Positions 25,287 to 32,700 of a DNA stretch of 33,297 bases are shown one piece after another. Both the position numbers and the translations under genes were made by a program. Source of the DNA: Phycisphaerae bacterium. Lineage in GTDB: Bacteria; Planctomycetota; Phycisphaerae; Phycisphaerales; SM1A02. Below the pieces are notes generated by a model. It ran no database searches. It was not told the DNA's origin and saw nothing but the letters and a program-made list of their open reading frames with translations. Position 1 is the first letter of the stretch. Every line of letters starts with the position of its first letter. The DNA lies in NCBI GenBank assembly GCA_016873375.1, contig VGXJ01000001.1, positions 1 through 33,297 of the forward strand. Direction: 5' to 3'.

Positions 25287-26180
25287 ATGCCTTCGCCCCT
25301 GCACCGGCACCTCCGGGACTTCACCTACGCCGCACGCACGGCGTGGCGCAGCTTCGGCAGCCGTCGCTGCCCCGGTCCGTGGGAGCCTGGCAGCCAGCAT
25401 CGGGAGTCGCTGCTCCTGATCACGCTTGACTCGTGTCGGTGGGACACCTTCGAGAGCACTCCCACGCCAAACATCGATGCAGTGGGCACGGCACACCGTG
25501 TGATGGCGCCATCCCACTTCACCTTCGGCTCGCATGCCGCCATGTTCGTGGGCTTCACCCCCGGCGATGGGTTGCGCAGCGAGCCCATCGTGAACCCGAA
25601 GTTCGGCAAGCTGGTCAGGCTCCACGGCGGGGGAACCCCTTCAACCAGCCGCGATCGATTCCTGCTCCGGGGCCGGTCCATCGTGGATGGGTTCAATCGC
25701 ATTGGGTACATCACGGCTGGTACGGGTGCCGTCAAGTGGTTCGATGATGGCTCCTTGGCGGGAGCTGGGTTGGTGCGCGACTTCCAGCATTACATGTATG
25801 CGCGCAACTGCTGGTCGCTCAGGCGGCAACTCGGGTTCCTCGCTGACAAGGTCGGGGGAGCCCGCCAGCCGGTCTTCTGCTTTTTGAATGTGGGTGAGAC
25901 TCATGTTCCCTACTGGCACGAGGGGGCGGCGTGGGATCGTGGGACCGTGACTTGCCGCGCCTTCGCGGAGGGGAACGATCGCACCGAGAGCGCACGACGG
26001 CAGGGTGAGTGCCTGCAGTTCATCGATCGGGCGCTCGGACCGATGCTTGCGGCCTTCGCCAACGCCAACATCATGGTGTGCGGCGATCATGGCGATGCAT
26101 GGGGCGAGGACGGTGCCTGGGAACACGGCTTTCATCACTCCAAAGTGATGGAGGTGCCGATGACCTTCCGCATCTCCTAG
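25287..26180 (+). CDS. Alkaline-phosphatase/sulfatase-superfamily metalloenzyme, minimal form
   Basis: This 297-residue protein has LLLITLDSCRWDTF (first metal Asp48), APSHFTFGSHAAMFVGF at 74-90 where a nucleophile is expected, NVGETHVPYWHEG, and CGDHGDAWGEDGAWEHGFHH near the end, carrying the second set of metal ligands. It lacks the CxPxR formylglycine motif, so it is not a standard arylsulfatase. A phosphatase, phosphodiesterase or phosphotransferase acting on the glycan is possible. It ends just after the last metal motif, shorter than typical 450-residue sulfatases. No signal peptide is evident, which suggests a cytoplasmic site. The ATG lies six bases after the GT4 stop, preceded by GAGAG. 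Confidence 0.72.
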   Translation: MPSPLHRHLRDFTYAARTAWRSFGSRRCPGPWEPGSQHRESLLLITLDSCRWDTFESTPTPNIDAVGTAHRVMAPSHFTFGSHAAMFVGFTPGDGLRSEPIVNPKFGKLVRLHGGGTPSTSRDRFLLRGRSIVDGFNRIGYITAGTGAVKWFDDGSLAGAGLVRDFQHYMYARNCWSLRRQLGFLADKVGGARQPVFCFLNVGETHVPYWHEGAAWDRGTVTCRAFAEGNDRTESARRQGECLQFIDRALGPMLAAFANANIMVCGDHGDAWGEDGAWEHGFHHSKVMEVPMTFRIS

Positions 26181-26183
26181 TCG

Positions 26184-26201
26184 TTTTCCGGAAAATTCTG
26201 C
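26184..26201 (+). promoter_or_regulatory. Palindromic TTTTCCGGAAAA element upstream of the PA14 protein gene
   Basis: TTTTCCGGAAAA at 26184-26195 is a perfect 12-base palindrome, followed by TTCTGC. It lies about 70 bases before the ATG at 26267. The core TTC-CG-GAA matches the spacing of elements upstream of the other two dockerin-like genes. TTGCAA at 26202-26207 and CACACT at 26224-26229 are a weak -35/-10 pair with a 16-base spacer. Confidence 0.38.
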
Positions 26202-26266
26202 TTGCAAAGGACAGCCGTGGCTCCACACTCCACCATTCAGTTCCCATGGATCTCCAGGGTCACGCC

Positions 26267-28351
26267 ATGAACCGCACCACCATATCGATCCTCTCCCTTG
26301 CGCTTCTCTTCGGCGCACCCGTGCTGGCACAGGACTGCAACCTCGATGGATTGCCTGACTCGCAGCAGGTCAATGTGCAGGGATTGACCGCGCAGTACTT
26401 CGCCAACAGGACATGGAGCGGTCCTCCGGCGGCTGTGCGTGTCGACCTGGGCGGTGCGGGCAGTTTCGAGCTCTCCAACTGGTCGCTTCCAGCCGGGGTG
26501 CCGAGCGACGAATTCAGCGTGCGCTGGATGGGGGGCCTGCAGTTCAACCAGACTGCGGCTTTCCAGTTCCGCATCAGCGCTGACGACGCGTACCGCCTCT
26601 ATCTCGATGGCGTTCTCCTGGGCAGTTCCAACGGCGTGGTCGGCAACCAGATCGTGCCCCAAACGCCCATCACTGTGACGGCGGGGATCCATCACTTCCG
26701 CATCGAGTTTCGTGAGGACTACGGCGAAGCCAAGATCAAGGTCGAGCGCAAGATCTCCACGGCGACCACCTGGAGCGTGATCGCGAACACGAATTTCAAG
26801 GCTGGGGTGGATGCGAATGCCAACAACGTCCTCGATCTGTGCGATTCAGGCGACTGCAACAGCAACTTCCTGCCCGATGCCATCGACATCGCTCAAGATC
26901 CCTCGCTTGACTGCAACTCCAACGCGATCCTCGACACCTGCGAGACGACCGCAAACGATTGCGACCAGAATGGCGTCCCCGACACCTGTGAGGCCTCGGC
27001 ATTGGGTCTTGTTGGGTACTACTTCGGCACCAACAACTTCACCGGACCGGTCATTGCGAAGCGCTTGGACGGCAGTGGACCACTGGGTATCGACTTCAAC
27101 GTGACCGATGGGAACAACAATGCGTGGATTCCTTCGAATGTGCCCACAGATAACTTCTCCGTGCGCTGGGGTGGGGCCCTGGTCGTGGAGACGAGCGGTT
27201 ACTACGACTTCCAGATGCAGTCGGATGACCTCGGAAGCCTGTTCATCGACGGGGTGCTCCTCTTCAGTTCCAACACCGGAACGGAGGAACGCGGGCCCTT
27301 CTATCTCGAGGCCGGTCGGCGGCTGATGTCGCTGACGCTTCGTGAGTTCGGTGGTGACCAGCGCATGCGACTCCGTTGGCGCCAAAGCGGAACGGCAGAT
27401 TGGTTCCCGCTGCCGGGAACGATGTATCGCCCCTCCTACGACGGTAACGGCGACGGCGTCGCCGATGTCTGCCAGTCTGGCGACTGCAACGCCGACGGCA
27501 CTCCCGATGGATTCGAGTTGGCCAACGGCCTGGCGACCGATTGCGATGCAGACAACCTGCTCGACTCCTGTGAAGTGGCGTCAGGCGCCACAGACTGCAA
27601 CGCCAACGGCATCCCTGACTCCTGCGAGTCGACATCGACTGGACTGTTCGGGCGCTACTTCGCGCGTCTTGGTTCAAGCAACCCTGCAGATCCGTACCGA
27701 CCGGGCCAGAGGCTGGCGGTCCGCCGGGATGCGCGTGTGGCCTTCGCGGATGGGGCGTGGCTGCCCCAGGGGATACCCACCGACAACATCATCGTGATCT
27801 GGACCGGCTCCATCACCACCGGTCCAGAGTCCGGGCTGTGGACCTTCCGGACCGACTCCGATGACGGAGCGCGATTGACCATCGATGGGGCCACCGTCAT
27901 CGATGGATGGCTCGGCAATGCAGGAGTCCGAACTGGCTCGATCACGCTGCAGGGCAACACGACCTACGACTTCAAGCTTGAACTCCACGAGGGCAACGGC
28001 GGGCAGCAGTGCTTCCTCGACTGGTCGCCCCCGTCCTCGGGTGGTTCTGCGTTCAGCATCGTCCCAACCACGGCATTCCGCATGGCCACGCCCGATTGCA
28101 ACAGCAACAACATCCCTGATGATTGCGACATCGCCTCAGGTACGCTGCCCGATCCCGGGTTCGGCATCCCCGATCCCTGCGCATCGAGTGCATGCCCGGC
28201 GGATCTCGACCTCGATGGACTGATCGGTGGCGGTGATCTCGGCATCCTGATTGCCAATTGGGGGACAAGCGGTGGCGACATCGATGGTGACGGCACATCC
28301 AACGGGCAGGATCTCGGTGTCATGCTGTCTGCATGGGGGCCTTGCCCCTGA
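26267..28351 (+). CDS. Secreted protein with three PA14 domains, DCN repeats and dockerin-like tail
   Basis: This 694-residue protein has a signal peptide (cleavage likely after Ala21, before QD). PA14-like domains lie near residues 39-170, 247-385 and 459-600, each with a SADD/QSDD/DSDD loop and LDG or IDG turn as in carbohydrate-binding PA14 folds. They are separated by DCN-type repeats (about 196-245, 406-455 and 610-638). The C-terminus (643-694) is a dockerin-like domain from CPADLDLDG to AWGPCP. No catalytic domain is visible, so an adhesin or glycan-binding scaffold is likely. The ATG at 26267 gives a clean signal peptide; one at 26246 would add seven residues. A palindromic element lies upstream. 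Confidence 0.88.
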   Translation: MNRTTISILSLALLFGAPVLAQDCNLDGLPDSQQVNVQGLTAQYFANRTWSGPPAAVRVDLGGAGSFELSNWSLPAGVPSDEFSVRWMGGLQFNQTAAFQFRISADDAYRLYLDGVLLGSSNGVVGNQIVPQTPITVTAGIHHFRIEFREDYGEAKIKVERKISTATTWSVIANTNFKAGVDANANNVLDLCDSGDCNSNFLPDAIDIAQDPSLDCNSNAILDTCETTANDCDQNGVPDTCEASALGLVGYYFGTNNFTGPVIAKRLDGSGPLGIDFNVTDGNNNAWIPSNVPTDNFSVRWGGALVVETSGYYDFQMQSDDLGSLFIDGVLLFSSNTGTEERGPFYLEAGRRLMSLTLREFGGDQRMRLRWRQSGTADWFPLPGTMYRPSYDGNGDGVADVCQSGDCNADGTPDGFELANGLATDCDADNLLDSCEVASGATDCNANGIPDSCESTSTGLFGRYFARLGSSNPADPYRPGQRLAVRRDARVAFADGAWLPQGIPTDNIIVIWTGSITTGPESGLWTFRTDSDDGARLTIDGATVIDGWLGNAGVRTGSITLQGNTTYDFKLELHEGNGGQQCFLDWSPPSSGGSAFSIVPTTAFRMATPDCNSNNIPDDCDIASGTLPDPGFGIPDPCASSACPADLDLDGLIGGGDLGILIANWGTSGGDIDGDGTSNGQDLGVMLSAWGPCP
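26852..27001 (+). repeat. DCN repeat block 1 of the PA14 protein
   Basis: Three Asp-Cys-Asn/Asp units (DCNSNFLPD, DCNSNAILDTC, DCDQNGVPDTC) link the first and second PA14 domains. Their DxNxxGxxD spacing resembles thrombospondin type 3 calcium-binding repeats, with cysteines likely paired within or between units. Confidence 0.7.
27482..27640 (+). repeat. DCN repeat block 2 of the PA14 protein
   Basis: Three units (DCNADGTPD, DCDADNLLDSC, DCNANGIPDSC) link the second and third PA14 domains. Together with block 1 this makes an alternating linker/domain pattern suggesting internal duplication of a PA14-plus-linker unit. Confidence 0.7.
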
Positions 28352-28391
28352 TGGTGCTGCCCGGTTGCATGGACACCGATAGACTCTTTCC

Positions 28392-29609
28392 ATGGGCTCG
28401 TCCCGCGTCACTCCGGCCTCTGTTGGTGCGTCGGATGTCCGCGTCGCCTTGCTCGATCTCAAGGCTTCGACGCAGGATGTGCTCGCGGCCGTCCCGGGCC
28501 TGACGGGGTTCCGCCCTGTCGACATCGAGGGCGCGCTCGGCATCGACCTCAAGTTGGCGTGGAAGCTCTCGCACCTCGCCCACGCCGGTGACCCCTTTGA
28601 TGCCGTGCGCCACCTCCCCGGCGAACTTGCAGCCAAGATTGCGGCCCAGGCAGCAGCCAAGAAGGGTGTCCCGGCCGCCAAGACCGAGGCCATGATGGCT
28701 GCACTGTTTCGCGTGCAGTCGCTTGGGATCGCCTGGTCGGGGGGCAAGCGTGCCTTCGGCCTGCTGAGCGCGAACATGGCCACCAACGCCGATGGCCGAT
28801 TCGCTGTGGATCGGCGCAAGGAGCTCTTCAGCGGAGGCATGCATGTCTGGGGGATGCGCGCTGCGAACGCCTTCCGCGTCGATGTGCTGCATCCGGCTGC
28901 ACGGGGGAAGATGATCGACTGCCTCACGCTTCGGGGCTTCGCGGATCTGGAGCGGCTTCGCTTTGACGCGGCCTGGCGATTCGATGCCCCGGTGGTGGTC
29001 GATGACCGAGGCCGAGCCAGCCGCCGGGCAAGGCTGGAGCGCCCCGCCGGGACCGCCTCTTCATCGGCTCCTTTCATCATCGATGAACTGTGCAGTGGCG
29101 CGAGCAAGACTCTCAAGCGCGTGGCCGAGGATGGATGCCTGCACCTGATGCCCGGCGAGGTCGGCCGCGCCAGCGCCGGCACACTGGTCCAGGGCGCCGT
29201 GATGCGCCATGTGCAGCCGCAAGGCTTGAGCAGGGATCACTCGGGGCTGTTTCAGGTCTTTCGCGCGCGGACGCCCTGCGTGATGCAGGAGTTCGTGGTC
29301 GGCGTTCATCGCAGCCTCGTGCCCGAGGGCGTGCAGCCGGATGCGGTGGTGTACGGAGATCTTTATGGCGCGCCCGAACGCCGCATGCCGTACCACTTGG
29401 GTGACCGGTTGCACTGTGGCGCCACCGTCCAAGTACTCGCGGCCAGGTCACGATGGCGCATCGAGGGTGTCGTGGGAGTCGAGGGTTGGATCGACCGGCA
29501 GCTTGACGCACTCGGATGGGATCGGGACGACATGCTCTGGTTCCGCGCAGCCGTGGCCTATCCACCAATCCCGAGCACGCTGGTGGTGCAGTTGCCGCAA
29601 GCGGATTGA
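28392..29609 (+). CDS. Unrecognised 405-residue protein with an HTH-like N-terminal segment
   Basis: I do not recognise a named family. Residues 43-75 (VDIEGALGIDLKLAWKLSHL and following) read like a helix-turn-helix, with a helix entering GIDLKLAWKL, so DNA binding is possible. The rest is soluble, with no signal peptide or membrane span. It includes an Ala/Lys-rich stretch (about 79-105), RRKELFSGGMHVWGMRAANAF near 140-160 and a long C-terminal part ending in TLVVQLPQAD. It begins 40 bases after the PA14 gene and is preceded by no clear ribosome-binding site. Position between two dockerin-tailed protein genes might mean it regulates them, but this is speculation. Confidence 0.6.
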   Translation: MGSSRVTPASVGASDVRVALLDLKASTQDVLAAVPGLTGFRPVDIEGALGIDLKLAWKLSHLAHAGDPFDAVRHLPGELAAKIAAQAAAKKGVPAAKTEAMMAALFRVQSLGIAWSGGKRAFGLLSANMATNADGRFAVDRRKELFSGGMHVWGMRAANAFRVDVLHPAARGKMIDCLTLRGFADLERLRFDAAWRFDAPVVVDDRGRASRRARLERPAGTASSSAPFIIDELCSGASKTLKRVAEDGCLHLMPGEVGRASAGTLVQGAVMRHVQPQGLSRDHSGLFQVFRARTPCVMQEFVVGVHRSLVPEGVQPDAVVYGDLYGAPERRMPYHLGDRLHCGATVQVLAARSRWRIEGVVGVEGWIDRQLDALGWDRDDMLWFRAAVAYPPIPSTLVVQLPQAD

Positions 29610-29628
29610 CGGCTGCATCACGCCTCGC

Positions 29629-29644
29629 TTTCTGGAAATTGCCC
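29629..29644 (+). promoter_or_regulatory. TTTCTGGAAATTGC element upstream of the large secreted protein gene
   Basis: TTTC-TG-GAAA followed by TTGCCC lies about 65 bases before the ATG at 29706. The bases GAAATTGC (29635-29642) are identical to those upstream of the mini-protein gene at 8773. The 96-base gap also holds a small hairpin (29653-29667) and a CATACT (29667-29672) that could be a -10 element, though too far from TTGCCC for a normal sigma-70 spacing. Confidence 0.35.
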
Positions 29645-29705
29645 TGCATCCGGCCTGATTGTCGGGCATACTTCAACGGCTTCCTCCCAAGGATCGCAAG
29701 CACCC

Positions 29706-32700
29706 ATGATCATCACGACCCTTCTTGCTGCTCTGACCCTCATCCCTCCGGACTGCAACGGCAATGGCGTGCAGGATTGGCAGGACATCGCCGATGCGAC
29801 CTCTCTCGATGTCGGCAATGACGGCGTGCCGGACGAGTGCCAGGATTGTGCGGATGGCAACAACAACGGCCTGCCCGATGCCGACGAGGTCGGGAACGGT
29901 CTGGTGGGGGAGTACTGGAGCGACCAGTCCAACTCGTCCGGAACCTACAGGCGCCGCGTCCTGAGCCGTATCGATCCGACCGTGAGCTTCGACTGGGGCA
30001 ACGGCTCGCCTGATCCGTCGGTGCCCCAAGACTCCTTTTCAGTGCGCTGGACCGGCACACTCATCGCGCCCACGACCGGGCCATGCACCTTCTTCTCGCG
30101 CAGCGATGATGGCTTCCGGCTGTGGATCGACGGCCTGCCCGTGATCGATGCGTGGGTGGCGCAGTCCGCCTCGGTTTGGTATTCCGGATCCGTCAATCTC
30201 GTCGCCGGGCAGCGCTATGCCTTCCGCGTCGACTATTACGAGGGTGGCGGGGATGCGAGGGCGTTTTTCGAGTGGCGTCCGAGCGGGCTCGACCGCAGCG
30301 TCGTACCCACCAGTGCCCTTTTGGCGATGACCGATGTCGATGCCGACGGCGTGCCTGATACCGCGCGGGATTGCGACGGCGATGGCATCTCGGATGGGGC
30401 CGAACTTGAGGCCGGTACCGCGACGGACTGCAATGACAACTGCCTCGTCGATGACTGTGAACCGGATGTTGCCGAAGTCCTCGGCTACTGGCGTTTCGAG
30501 AATGACGGGCAGTCCGTGCTCGACAGCGGCCCGTACCGTCTGGATGGCCAGGGCGTTTCGCTCTTGGCCGGCAGCGGAGTCCCTCTAGGCATCGTTCCCG
30601 CCACAGCAGCCCGGAATGACCGCAGTACATCCATTTCACCCTCTGGTGGAACGCCCGGCCAGGCCCTGATCCCGGATCCGCAGGGAGTCCTCGCCTCGGG
30701 AGGCGACAGTTTCACCGTGGAAGCCTGGGTCAAGCTTGATGTGCTGGCCTCGGGTGCGGCTGCGGATCAACGCCAGGTGCTTGTGCAGCGCAAGCCGACC
30801 AATCAAGGCGACAAGTTCGCAGACTTCATCTTCTGCGTGCAAGCGGGGGACTATCCCGGCCAGGCCATTCGAAACTTCGGCAATTTCGGCGGCAGCCGTC
30901 ACCTCACCATGCTGTTCGGGAATGGCGGTGCAGCGAGTGCGAGCTTCTGGACGGTGACGAGCGATCTGTCCATCAGCGACAACAACTGGCATTATGTGGC
31001 GGCCATCGTCGATGCCGAACAGAGCAGGGTGACCTTCATCATCGACCAGCGCATCGATGTGGTGACCTACCTCGACCTCGGGCGGGTCGCCGTGGCCGCG
31101 CCGCTGTTGGTTGGTGCCCACACCAATTCGACTGGCCAGTTCAACCAGCACCTTCGGGGCAGCGTGGACGAGCTTCGCATCAGTGCAGGCACGGTGCCCG
31201 TGGCGGCGCTCCTGAATCGAGCGGGTACCAGCGATTGCGATGGAACCGGGCTCCCCGACAGCTGCGACATCGCGCAGGGTGCCATCGACTGCGACGAGAA
31301 TGGCATTCCCGACGATTGCCAGCCTGACTGCGACCGCAACGGCATCGCGGATGTCTGTGACATCGAAAATGGCGCGCCCGATTGCAACGACGACGACATC
31401 CTGGACGCATGCCAGCTGGCAGGCAACGACTGTGACGCCAATGGCGTGCCTGACGACTGCCAAGCCGCGCAGGGTGACTGCGACGACAACGGCAAGCTCG
31501 ATGTCTGTGAGGTTGCGGATGACCCATCCATCGACTGCGACGACAGCGGCACCCCGGACATCTGCCAGATCGAGCAGGAGTTCATCTATGGCATCAGCGA
31601 CACCGGCGCCGAGTTCGGCGTCCGCGCCGACGGCAGCCACATGGCGTGGCTCACCAGTTTCAGGGTGTTGGGCGATGCAAGTTCGATTGATGCGATCGAC
31701 ATCATGTTCGTGTTCCTGCCCGATGACCACCCTGTCAAGGTCTGCCTCTGGTCCGACCCCAACAACGACGGGGATCCAACCGATGCCCAGCTCCTCGCGT
31801 CGGCCAATGGCGTGGCGGGCCCCCTGAGCCAGTTCAGGCGCTTCGAACTCCCCGAGACCGTCATCGGACCGAACGGAACCAACTTCTTCGTGGGGGCGAT
31901 CACCACCACCGCCTCGTCGTACTTCCCGGCTCCGCTGGACAGCAGCGGCAATGCAGTCAACCGTCGTTCCTGGATCGTCGGGAGCAACTCGCCGATCGAC
32001 CCCAATGACTTGAGTGCCAATGCGATCGAGTTCGAACCCATCGAGGAGGCGCTCCCGTTCCCCGGCAAGTGGCTGATCCGTGGCGTGGCCGTTGCCCGAA
32101 ACGGGGATTGCAACGAGAACGAGGTCCTCGATGTGTGCGACATCAGTGCCGGAACGAGCAGCGATGTGGACAACTCCGGGCGCCCCGACGAGTGCGAGGA
32201 TTGCAACGAGAACGACATCCTCGACTCGGTCGACATCGCCGCAGGAACCAGCGACGACTGCCAGGACGACCTTGTGCCTGATGAGTGCCAAGTCACTGGG
32301 TTCGCCGGTGATTGCAATGATGATCTTGTTCCGGACGAGTGCCAACTGGATGGCAATGACTGCAACGGCAACGCCCAGCTCGATTCCTGCGATCTTGCCC
32401 TCGGGACCAGCAGTGATGCGAATGGGTCAGGCATCCCCGATGAGTGCGAGGACTGCAACGGCAACGGCACGCTCGACAGCGCGGACATCGCCACCGGATT
32501 CAGCCTCGACTGCCAGCCCGACGGCGTCCCTGACGAGTGCCAGCTCGGTACGCCTCCCACATCGGTCCAGTACAAGGTCGATGATGGATCCCGTGAGGGC
32601 AACTACGGGGTCTCCGGCCAGTCGGACATGGTTTGGCTGAACGCCTTCACCGTGGAACCCGGCGGTGAGTGGATCGGCAGCATCTCGGTGGTCATCGGCA

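Noticed and set aside
25287..26180. Annotation as an arylsulfatase
   Set aside because: The CxPxR formylglycine motif is absent, so only superfamily membership is claimed.
29653..29667. Small hairpin GCCTGA-TTG-TCGGGC as a terminator for the 405-residue protein gene
   Set aside because: Only six pairs including a G-U, no T-run, and it falls where the next gene's promoter is expected.
29635..29672. Sigma-54 style promoter suggested by TGG...TTGC upstream of the large gene
   Set aside because: The GG/GC spacing and flanking bases do not fit the -24/-12 consensus; the palindromic TTC-N2-GAA explanation is shared by three genes.
30636..32345. A 569-codon minus-strand frame rich in VAV/AVA patterns
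   Set aside because: This is the complement of the DCN repeat and module sequence of the large protein; the periodic Val-Ala pattern merely mirrors the repeats.
31233..32543. Periodic DNA repeats that could look like a CRISPR or minisatellite array
   Set aside because: The periodicity is in codons for DCN units, repeats differ at many bases, spacers are not of uniform length and the frame is open throughout.
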